14,020 bases of DNA. Origin: Xanthobacteraceae bacterium. GTDB taxonomy: Bacteria; Pseudomonadota; Alphaproteobacteria; Rhizobiales; Xanthobacteraceae. Below, in pieces: positions 7,895-14,020 of the stretch. Position numbers and translations under genes: made by a program. The notes beneath the pieces were generated by a model. That model made no database searches. It was not told the DNA's origin and worked only from the letters and a program-made list of their open reading frames with translations. The stretch lies in assembly GCA_030037185.1 (NCBI GenBank), contig JASHRR010000690.1, positions 1-14,020 of the forward strand. Direction: 5' to 3'. Position 1 is the stretch's first letter, and each line of letters starts with the position of its first letter.

Positions 7895-9067
7895 ATGACG
7901 AACGTGATGCCGAGCGTGCGGCCGAAGGTGCCGCATTTTTCATCCGGTCCCTGTGCCAAGCGCCCGGGCTGGAGCCTTCAAGCCCTCACAGATGCGGCTC
8001 TCGGGCGCTCACACCGCGCCAAGATCGCTAGAGCGAAGCTCAAGCGCGCCATCGATCTCACCCGCGAGGTGCTGGAGGTTCCGGCCGATTACCGGATCGG
8101 CATCGTACCGGCTTCCGACACCGGCGCAGTCGAAATGGCCCTGTGGTCTGTGCTCGGCGCGCGGCCCGTCACTCTGCTGGCCTGGGAATCGTTCGGCGAG
8201 GGCTGGGTGACGGACGTCCAAAAGGAACTCAAGCTCAAAAACTGCACGCTGCTCAAGGCCGCTTACGGCGAATTGCCCGATCTTAAAAACGTCGATTGGT
8301 CGACCGACGTCGTGTTCACCTGGAACGGAACCACGTCGGGCGTTCGCGTCCCCAATGGCGAATGGATTGCGGCCGACCGTCAGGGCCTTGCGATCTGCGA
8401 TGCGACATCGGCCGCGTTCGCGCAGCCGCTCGATTGGCCGAAGCTCGATGTCGCAACTTTCTCGTGGCAAAAAGTACTGGGCGGCGAGGCAGCGCACGGC
8501 ATGCTAATACTTTCGCCGCGCACCGTGGCGCGGCTTGAGAGCTACAAGCCTCCATGGCCGCTACCGAAAATCTTCCGCCTCACCAAGGGCGGCAAACTCA
8601 ACGAAGGCATCTTTGAGGGCGAGACGATCAACACGCCTTCGATGCTGTGCGTCGAGGATTATCTTGATGCTCTGCGGTGGGCGAAATCGGTCGGCGGATT
8701 GAAGGCTCTGATCGCCCGCGCCGACGCCAACGCAAAAGCGGTCGCCGCCTGGGTGGCGCGCACGCCGTGGGTGGATTTTCTCGCCCGCAATCCGGCAATC
8801 CGCTCCAACACTTCAGTTTGCCTCAAGGTCGTCGATCCGGTGGTAATGGCGCTCTCGGCGGACGCGCAGTCGGCATTCGCCAAGGCCCTCGCAGGCGCCG
8901 TCGAAAAGGAAGGCGCCGGTTACGACATCGCGCATTACCGCGATGCGCCGCCCGGACTGCGGATCTGGTGCGGTGCGAGCGTCGAAACATCGGATGTCGA
9001 GATATTGACGCAGTGGCTCGACTGGGCCTTCGGCAAAACCCGGGATGCACTGCCCAAGGCGGCGTGA
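7895..9067 (+). CDS. serC: Phosphoserine aminotransferase
   Basis: A 390-residue PLP-dependent class V aminotransferase. It converts 3-phosphohydroxypyruvate and glutamate to O-phospho-L-serine and 2-oxoglutarate, the second step of serine synthesis; the family can also act in vitamin B6 synthesis. The N-terminus [15 protein letters not shown] is characteristic of the alphaproteobacterial/Methanosarcina-type SerC rather than the ~360-residue E. coli type. The PLP-binding lysine is Lys193 in SWQKVLGG, and TWNGTTSGV lies upstream in the cofactor region. GGAAGG eight bases before the ATG supports this start. serA follows after 97 bp, so the pair is probably an operon controlled by the leader upstream. 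No anomalies are seen. Confidence 0.96.
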   Translation: MTNVMPSVRPKVPHFSSGPCAKRPGWSLQALTDAALGRSHRAKIARAKLKRAIDLTREVLEVPADYRIGIVPASDTGAVEMALWSVLGARPVTLLAWESFGEGWVTDVQKELKLKNCTLLKAAYGELPDLKNVDWSTDVVFTWNGTTSGVRVPNGEWIAADRQGLAICDATSAAFAQPLDWPKLDVATFSWQKVLGGEAAHGMLILSPRTVARLESYKPPWPLPKIFRLTKGGKLNEGIFEGETINTPSMLCVEDYLDALRWAKSVGGLKALIARADANAKAVAAWVARTPWVDFLARNPAIRSNTSVCLKVVDPVVMALSADAQSAFAKALAGAVEKEGAGYDIAHYRDAPPGLRIWCGASVETSDVEILTQWLDWAFGKTRDALPKAA

Positions 9068-9084
9068 TTTGGCGCGCTTTGAGC

Positions 9085-9139
9085 GCGGGCGGGACGCTCG
9101 CGTCTCCTTAAGCAAAAAGCGGGCGGGATGCTCGCCTCC
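9085..9139 (+). repeat. Two imperfect direct repeats in the serC-serA gap
   Basis: GCGGGCGGGACGCTCGCGTC at 9085-9104 recurs as GCGGGCGGGATGCTCGCCTC at 9119-9138, with two differences. The copies are separated by an A-rich linker. GAGCG (9081-9085) can also pair with CGCTC (9095-9099). This is probably a small local duplication of an intergenic repeat; any effect on serA expression is unknown. Confidence 0.6.
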
Positions 9140-9164
9140 AGCAAATTCGACAAAGGCAACGACC

Positions 9165-10745
9165 ATGGCTCCTCGCGTTCTCATCTCAGACGCCCTCTCA
9201 CCGGCGGCCGTTCAGATCTTTAAGGATCGCGGCATTGACGTCGATTTCCAGCCCGGCCTGGGCAAGGACAAGCTCGCCGCTATCGTCGCCAAATTCGACG
9301 GTCTCGCGGTGCGTTCCGCCACCAAGGTGACGGCGAAAATTCTCGAACGCGCCGACCAGCTCAAGGTGATCGGCCGCGCAGGCATCGGGGTCGATAATAT
9401 CGACATACCGGCCGCGACCGCCAAGGGCATCATCGTCATGAATACGCCGTTCGGCAATTCGATTACCACCGCCGAACACGCCATTACGTTGATGCTGTCG
9501 CTCGCCCGGCAGATACCTCAGGCGGACGCTTCGACGCAGGCTGGCAAATGGGAAAAGAACAAGTTCATGGGCGTCGAGATCACCGGCAAGACGCTCGGCG
9601 TGATCGGCTGCGGCAACGTCGGTTCGATCGTGGCGGACCGTGCGATCGGGCTGAAGATGAAGGTGATCGCCTATGACCCGTTCCTGTCTCACGAGCGGGC
9701 GATCGCGCTCGGCGTCGAAAAAATCGAACTGGCCGATCTGATCCGGCGCGCCGATTTCATCACCCTGCACACACCCCTGACCGACAAGACCCGGAACATC
9801 CTTGGCGCCGAGGCGCTCGCGGCGACCCGCAAGGGCGTGCGCATCATAAATTGCGCCCGCGGCGGCCTTGTGGATGAAAAGGCCCTTCGGGCGGCACTCG
9901 ATTCAGGCCACGTGGCGGGAGCGGCCTTCGACGTATTCAGTGAGGAGCCGGCGACCGCCAATACGCTGTTCGGCCATCCCAACGTGGTGTGTACGCCCCA
10001 CCTCGGTGCCGCCACCACGGAAGCCCAGGAAAACGTTGCCCTGCAGATCGCAGAACAAATGTCCGACTATCTGCTGCGCGGCGCCATTGCGAACGCGGTC
10101 AACTTCCCCTCCATCACGGCCGAGGAAGCGCCGCGGCTGCGACCCTTCATCGCACTGGCCGAAAAGCTCGGTTCGTTTGCCGGACAACTCACCGAGACCG
10201 GCATCTCCAAGGTGCAGATCGCCTGTGAGGGCGAGGTCGCCGAGATGAACACGCGGGCGATCACCTGCGCGGCGATCGCAGGCCTGCTGCGTCCCATGCT
10301 GGAGGGCGTCAACTTCGTGTCGGCGCCGGCCATCGCGAAGGAGCGCGGCATCGCCGTCGAGGAGACGAAGCGGGAAGGCGAATGCGACTACGAGAGCCTG
10401 GTTACCGTGACGGTGACAACCGAGCGGATGACTCGCGGCGTCTCCGGCACAGTGTTCGCAGATGGACGGCCGCGCATCGTCAACGTCAAGGGGATTCGCA
10501 TGGACGCGGAGTTCGGCGCCTCCATGCTCTACATCACCAATCTCGACAAGCCGGGCTTCATCGGCCGCTTCTCCTCGCTGCTCGGCGAGGCCGGCATCAA
10601 TATTGCGACGTTTCATCTCGGCCGCGAGGCGCCGGGCGGCAATGCGGTCGCGCTGATCGAAGTCGACGGCGCGGTCCCGCCCGACGTGCTGGCCAAGTTG
10701 CAGGCGCTGCCGCTGGTGCGGCAGGCGAAGCGGTTGCGGTTTTGA
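9165..10745 (+). CDS. serA: D-3-phosphoglycerate dehydrogenase
   Basis: A 526-residue type I enzyme that oxidises 3-phosphoglycerate to 3-phosphohydroxypyruvate with NAD+, the committed step of serine synthesis, and supplies the substrate of SerC. The Rossmann motif GVIGCGNVG lies at residues 145-153. The catalytic residues are Arg232 (NCARGG), Glu261 (DVFSEEP) and His279 (PHLGAAT). A substrate-binding intervening domain (~315-450) is followed by a C-terminal ACT domain (~455-526, MLYITNLDKPGFIG onward), the usual site for serine feedback inhibition in this family. The length matches the long ACT-containing form. I chose the ATG at 9165 because AAAGG lies eight bases upstream and MAPRVLISDALS is the normal N-terminus. 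The frame stays open to 9045, but that extension overlaps serC and is not family-like. Confidence 0.97.
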   Translation: MAPRVLISDALSPAAVQIFKDRGIDVDFQPGLGKDKLAAIVAKFDGLAVRSATKVTAKILERADQLKVIGRAGIGVDNIDIPAATAKGIIVMNTPFGNSITTAEHAITLMLSLARQIPQADASTQAGKWEKNKFMGVEITGKTLGVIGCGNVGSIVADRAIGLKMKVIAYDPFLSHERAIALGVEKIELADLIRRADFITLHTPLTDKTRNILGAEALAATRKGVRIINCARGGLVDEKALRAALDSGHVAGAAFDVFSEEPATANTLFGHPNVVCTPHLGAATTEAQENVALQIAEQMSDYLLRGAIANAVNFPSITAEEAPRLRPFIALAEKLGSFAGQLTETGISKVQIACEGEVAEMNTRAITCAAIAGLLRPMLEGVNFVSAPAIAKERGIAVEETKREGECDYESLVTVTVTTERMTRGVSGTVFADGRPRIVNVKGIRMDAEFGASMLYITNLDKPGFIGRFSSLLGEAGINIATFHLGREAPGGNAVALIEVDGAVPPDVLAKLQALPLVRQAKRLRF

Positions 10746-10770
10746 AGCAAGGTGAAATTTCCTTTACCTC

Positions 10771-10912
10771 CCGGATGCCGCGGGGCTTGCCTTGCGGGAG
10801 ATGATCACCTGCTTGCGCCGCCGCGCGACGTCAAGCTCGGGGGTCCTGGCCTGGAGAAGCCCACAAGCAGGTGGCAGCGCTAGCGGCTAGCTGCCTGTGG
10901 CTGCGGCGTTTT
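10771..10912 (+). ncRNA. ssrS: Probable 6S RNA
   Basis: A structured segment starting 25 bases after serA. A 9-bp closing stem pairs GGATGCCGC (10773-10781) with GCGGCGTTT (10903-10911). An inner perfect 10-bp stem pairs CACCTGCTTG (10806-10815) with CAAGCAGGTG (10864-10873). Between them is a large bubble whose 3' side forms a small hairpin (GGCAG, 10873-10877, with CTGCC). This is the 6S layout: closing stem, open central bubble, long terminal arm. GGTCC followed by GGAGAAGCC in the arm, and CTGCGGCG near the 3' end, resemble conserved pieces of E. coli 6S RNA. 6S RNA binds sigma-70 RNA polymerase by mimicking an open promoter. The recognition is from memory of motifs and folding by eye; the exact ends are uncertain, and an unrelated structured serA 3' region is the alternative. 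Confidence 0.55.
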
Positions 10913-10913
10913 C

Positions 10914-10926
10914 GCGCGAAGCGCGC
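10914..10926 (+). terminator. GC hairpin after the probable 6S RNA
   Basis: GCGCG and CGCGC pair around a 3-base loop, followed by CTGCGTTTTCC. It could be the terminator of the 6S RNA or of serA read-through, although the T-run is short and displaced. Confidence 0.35.
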
Positions 10927-10936
10927 CTGCGTTTTC

Positions 10937-10998
10937 CTCTCCCCCTCACGGTCCGCCTCGGGCCGGGAGGGGTGAGGGCCGGAAGGCCCGTGAGGGGC
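10937..10998. repeat. Palindromic intergenic repeat element
   Basis: CCCCTCACGG (10942-10951) is a perfect inverted repeat of CCGTGAGGGG (10988-10997). A competing pairing with GTGAGGG near 10973-10979 and an inner GGGCC-GGAA-GGCCC hairpin (10976-10989) are also present. C-rich/G-rich CTCTCCCCCTCAC...GTGAGGGG elements of this kind are frequent between genes in Bradyrhizobium-like genomes (general knowledge, not checked here). It may act as a transcript 3'-end structure. Confidence 0.6.
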
Positions 10999-11296
10999 GG
11001 CACTGCTTTTAACGGAATGCGCCGTAAATCCCGCGAATTTATTCGTCCGGATATAAGGCGCTCGGCGCGAAGCGCCGATTTGCCTTTGCTTCAACTTTCC
11101 AAACCTGTTAGCCATGCCTTCAACGGCTTCGAATGCACGCTGTCGAATGCGCACGGTGGTCTCTGCTTCGAAGTTTGTGTCCGTCTCTCCCGTGGGGCTG
11201 CGAAGGCTTGCAGAAGGAGCCCTCGGTTGGCTGCTGGGAAGCACCCGGCTTCAGCCGCGGGGAGCGGTCACCCGGCGTGAATCAAAACGGTGCACC
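10999..11296 (+). promoter_or_regulatory. purA upstream region with several hairpins
   Basis: About 300 bp without a gene. A -10-like TATAAG occurs at 11052-11057 without a good -35. A strong hairpin CGGCGC-GAA-GCGCCG (11063-11077) follows. Near purA, GGGCT (11195-11199) can pair with AGCCC (11218-11222), and GAAGC (11238-11242) with GCTTC (11248-11252). The promoter of purA is probably here, but I cannot place it. A frame open into purA from 11114 does not give a PurA-like N-terminus. Confidence 0.35.
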
Positions 11297-12589
11297 ATGG
11301 CGAATGTGGTGGTCGTCGGCTCCCAATGGGGGGACGAAGGCAAGGGCAAGGTTGTCGATTGGCTCTCCGAGCAGGCCGACATCGTCGTGCGTTTCCAGGG
11401 CGGCCATAATGCTGGCCATACGCTCGTCATCGATGGCGTCGTCTATAAGCTCTCGCTCCTGCCATCCGGCGTCGTGCGTCCCGGCAAACTGTCCGTCATC
11501 GCAAACGGAGTGGTGCTCGATCCTGCAGCACTGATCGAAGAGATAACAAGGCTCAAGGGCCAGGGCGTGGAAGTCACTCCTGACTCGTTGCGTATCGCCG
11601 AGAATGTGACGTTGATATTGCCTCTGCACCAGGAACTGGACGCGTTTCGCGAGTCCTCCAATTCGCGCACGCAAATCGGCACGACGCGACGCGGTATCGG
11701 GCCGGCCTACGAGGATAAGGTCGGGCGGCGGGCGATCCGCCTCATGGACCTCGCCGATCTGTCGGCCCTCGGCGGCAAGATTGATCGGCTGCTAGCCCAT
11801 CACAACACCTTGCGCCGGGGGATGAATCTCCCCGAGCTTGAGCCCAAGGCGATTTACGAAGTGCTTGCCGCGGTCGCGCCCCGGGTCCTGCCCTACATGG
11901 ATTCGGTGTGGTCGCTGCTTGACCGCAAACGGCGCGACGGAAAACGCATCCTGTTTGAGGGCGCTCAGGGGGCTTTATTAGATGTCGATCACGGCACTTA
12001 TCCTTACGTGACGTCATCGAATACGGTGGCGTCCCAGGCGGCGACCGGATCGGGCCTGGGTCCGTCCGCGGTGGGTTACGTGCTTGGAATCTGCAAAGCC
12101 TATACGACCCGCGTCGGCGCCGGTCCGTTCCCAACTGAACAGGCCAACGAGATCGGCCGGGTGATGGGTGAGCGCGGTCGCGAATTTGGTGTCGTCACCG
12201 GACGCCCGCGCCGATGCGGCTGGTTCGATGCGGTGCTGGTGCGGCAAACTGTCCGGACCTGTGGGATTGACGGGTTGGCATTGACTAAGCTTGATATCCT
12301 GGATGGGTTTTCGGAAATAAAGGTTTGTGTCGGTTATCAATTTGATGGTCGTACGGTTGATTACCTACCTGCCAGCGAACACGCTCAGGCGCGCGTCGAG
12401 CCGATCTATGAAACGATCGCCGGCTGGCAAGAGCGGACGGCTGGCGCTAGATCCTTTGCGGAATTGCCGGCACCTGCAATAAAATATGTGCGGCGGATCG
12501 AGGAACTGGTTGGTTGCCCTCTGGCGCTACTGTCGACAAGTCCGGAACGGGAGGACACAATTCTCATGCGCAACCCATTCGAGATGTAA
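11297..12589 (+). CDS. purA: Adenylosuccinate synthetase
   Basis: A 430-residue enzyme, the usual length. It joins IMP and aspartate using GTP to form adenylosuccinate, the first committed step from IMP to AMP. The motifs are complete: [11 protein letters not shown] (residues 8-18, with catalytic Asp13 in the phosphate loop), GGHNAGHT (35-42, catalytic His41), [15 protein letters not shown] (127-141), [22 protein letters not shown] (221-242), [11 protein letters not shown] (301-311) and TKLDILDG (330-337). The ATG at 11297 is fixed by the family N-terminus [12 protein letters not shown]; the ribosome binding site is poor (only ACGG about six bases upstream), so initiation may be controlled or weak. 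An unknown membrane protein gene starts 39 bp after the stop and may be cotranscribed. Confidence 0.97.
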   Translation: MANVVVVGSQWGDEGKGKVVDWLSEQADIVVRFQGGHNAGHTLVIDGVVYKLSLLPSGVVRPGKLSVIANGVVLDPAALIEEITRLKGQGVEVTPDSLRIAENVTLILPLHQELDAFRESSNSRTQIGTTRRGIGPAYEDKVGRRAIRLMDLADLSALGGKIDRLLAHHNTLRRGMNLPELEPKAIYEVLAAVAPRVLPYMDSVWSLLDRKRRDGKRILFEGAQGALLDVDHGTYPYVTSSNTVASQAATGSGLGPSAVGYVLGICKAYTTRVGAGPFPTEQANEIGRVMGERGREFGVVTGRPRRCGWFDAVLVRQTVRTCGIDGLALTKLDILDGFSEIKVCVGYQFDGRTVDYLPASEHAQARVEPIYETIAGWQERTAGARSFAELPAPAIKYVRRIEELVGCPLALLSTSPEREDTILMRNPFEM

Positions 12590-12628
12590 TAGGATGTGCG
12601 CTGCGGGCGGGGGCGGCGTGGAGAACCG

Positions 12629-14020
12629 ATGGCCGATTATTATCCCTTGATCGCCAAGGCCGTTTCCGGGCTCGACAAGAGCACCGGTGAGACGCGCCGG
12701 GCGTTATACGATCGGGCGCGCACCGCCCTGCTTGCGCAGCTACGCGGCGTTGAGCCGGCATTGAGCGAGCCGGACATAACCCGCGAGCGGCTGGCCCTCG
12801 AGGAGGCTATCCGCAGGGTCGAGGCGGAGGCCGTGCGTCGCTCGCGTGGCGAGCCGCTTCCGACGCGCTCGGAGTCCCGCCGTGAGCAGGACCCGCCTAC
12901 CGAGGACCCTACCGATCAGCCGCAAGAGCTGCCGAATCCGTTGCCGCGATACGATCTACGAGCGTCCCGTTCAACCATTGCGGCGTCTACGGACGATGAC
13001 GGCGAGCGGTCCGACGTTGAGGAAACGCGCCAAGCCCTGCCGCTCTCCGCCGCTGCAGCAAGGCCCTCTCTCGAGGCGCGCCAGATGGAGGAAACGCGGG
13101 TTCGCGCGCCACGTGTACCAAGCTCGAGCGCAGAGGCACCGCGCGCGGAAGGGACGCAATGGACCCGCAGCGCACCTTTGCTGTCCGAAAAAGGGCTCAA
13201 CAGCTATCGAGACGGAATCGGCGAGGCCGAGGCACTGGAGAGCACGACGGCGCCCCCTTCCTACCCTGTCCCGCATGCTGGGGAGGGCAGAGAGGCAGTC
13301 GCCCGCTCTTACCAGACGACGAGGAGCGAAGACCTCGAGCGCTTCGAACCGCGTTCCAGCAGCCGCGCGGAGGCGCGCGGCGAGCCGGGTTCGGAGCAAC
13401 TGATGCCGCGCCGGTCGTCGCGCGAGATCCTCCGGCCGCCGACCTCGATCAAGCGGCAGGACGACGCGCACTCTCGCGTCCAATCTTTTCCTCGTGTGAT
13501 CAGGGCAGAGCACGCTCAGGAACACCTGCCGGAGCATCCGCTCGCCTCGGGCCCGCGCACGACCACCAGAGTGGTCGGTGTGATCGTCCTGGCGCTCCTG
13601 CTGCTGGCGATTGGGGGCGCCGCCTACTGGTGGAGCGACGACATCCTTACAGTCATTCGCGGTCCGTCTAGTCCTGCACAAACCGAGGACCAGGCCGCGC
13701 CGACGGAGGGTGGTACGAAAGGTAAAATTGCCGAGCGCGCGCCGTCGACACCCAACCCCAGCGAAGGCGCCCTGCTAGCGCAAAAAGTTGTGCTCTACGA
13801 GGAGGATCAAACCAACCCTAATGGAACCCAGTTCGTTGGCTCCGCAGTGTGGCGCACCGAGCGGGTGGCTCCTGGCCCTGGCCAGCAACCAGACGTCGTT
13901 GTGCGGGCCGAAATCGAAATTCCGGATCAGAAGGTCCAGGTGCGCATGTCGCTCCGGCGCAATGACGACACGCAACTTCCCGCGAGCCATACAGTCGAGA
14001 TCGTATTTACGTTGCCGCCG
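12629..14020 (+). CDS. Single-pass membrane protein of unknown function (cut by window edge)
   Basis: At least 464 codons, still open at the right edge. The start at 12629 has GGAGA four bases upstream and follows purA by 39 bp. Residues 1-70 (MADYYPLIAKAVSGLDKSTGETRRALYDRAR onward) look like a helical, conserved domain. Residues ~70-310 are rich in Arg, Glu, Ser and Pro and probably disordered. One membrane helix is clear at ~315-335 (VVGVIVLALLLLAIGGAAYWW). The rest is a Pro/Glu-rich stretch, then a beta-rich domain from ~380 (KVVLYEEDQTNPNGTQFVGSAVWRTE onward), probably periplasmic. I know similar uncharacterised proteins beside purA in Bradyrhizobium-like genomes, with no established function. 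The long charged tail with one helix would suit a cytoplasmic scaffold or envelope sensor, but that is speculation. Confidence 0.8.
   Translation, partial: MADYYPLIAKAVSGLDKSTGETRRALYDRARTALLAQLRGVEPALSEPDITRERLALEEAIRRVEAEAVRRSRGEPLPTRSESRREQDPPTEDPTDQPQELPNPLPRYDLRASRSTIAASTDDDGERSDVEETRQALPLSAAAARPSLEARQMEETRVRAPRVPSSSAEAPRAEGTQWTRSAPLLSEKGLNSYRDGIGEAEALESTTAPPSYPVPHAGEGREAVARSYQTTRSEDLERFEPRSSSRAEARGEPGSEQLMPRRSSREILRPPTSIKRQDDAHSRVQSFPRVIRAEHAQEHLPEHPLASGPRTTTRVVGVIVLALLLLAIGGAAYWWSDDILTVIRGPSSPAQTEDQAAPTEGGTKGKIAERAPSTPNPSEGALLAQKVVLYEEDQTNPNGTQFVGSAVWRTERVAPGPGQQPDVVVRAEIEIPDQKVQVRMSLRRNDDTQLPASHTVEIVFTLPP

Noticed and set aside
9903..10616. Minus-strand frame of 237 codons within serA
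   Set aside because: It is a shadow of the well-conserved serA coding sequence.
11114..11296. Upstream in-frame extension of purA
   Set aside because: The added 61 residues are not PurA-like, and the canonical N-terminus begins at 11297.
12971..13681. Minus-strand frame of 236 codons, and plus-strand frames at 12846-13403 and 13159-13671, in the last gene
   Set aside because: The frame from 12629 has a ribosome binding site, a plausible N-terminal domain and a membrane helix. The others are Arg-rich shadows caused by the low-complexity GC-rich region.
1..14020. CRISPR array, prophage, insertion sequence or defence island
   Set aside because: No regularly spaced repeats, transposase motifs, integrase genes or phage genes were found. 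The recognised genes are mainly housekeeping, transport and hydrolase genes.

Overview
The window looks like a chromosomal segment of a high-GC alphaproteobacterium of the Rhizobiales, most likely Bradyrhizobium, Rhodopseudomonas or a close relative (Nitrobacteraceae). This is inferred from the serC-serA-purA gene order, the 390-residue SerC type, the serC leader RNA, the G/C-rich third codon positions and the C-rich palindromic intergenic repeat. No database search was possible, so the genus is an inference.

Left part (1-2703). The window opens inside a CorA-type magnesium transporter gene on the minus strand; only its N-terminal cytoplasmic part is present. About 1.26 kb follows with no gene I can recognise, apart from one weak candidate reading frame (408-908, minus). 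A patatin-like phospholipase then lies on the plus strand (1651-2703).

Middle (2734-7442, minus strand). Two exported proteins are encoded in tandem. One is a TolB-like beta-propeller protein. The other is a large protein with an M1-type gluzincin domain, an M28 aminopeptidase domain and a C-terminal PDZ domain in one chain. The M1 part departs from the classical active site in two places. The large gene converges on the patatin gene with only 30 bp between the stop codons.

Right part (7812-14020, plus strand). This is a biosynthetic block. A short leader with an RBS-sequestering hairpin (serC leader type) precedes serC, followed by serA; together they carry out the first two steps of serine synthesis from 3-phosphoglycerate. 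Just after serA is a structured segment that I read as a probable 6S RNA. It is followed by hairpins and a palindromic repeat, then purA (adenylosuccinate synthetase). Closely behind purA is a single-pass membrane protein of unknown function, cut by the right edge.

Serine supplies glycine and one-carbon units to purine synthesis, so serCA beside purA makes metabolic sense. I see no phage, CRISPR, insertion sequence or defence island. The points most worth a second look are the M1-M28-PDZ fusion, the putative 6S RNA, the serC leader and the unknown membrane protein.
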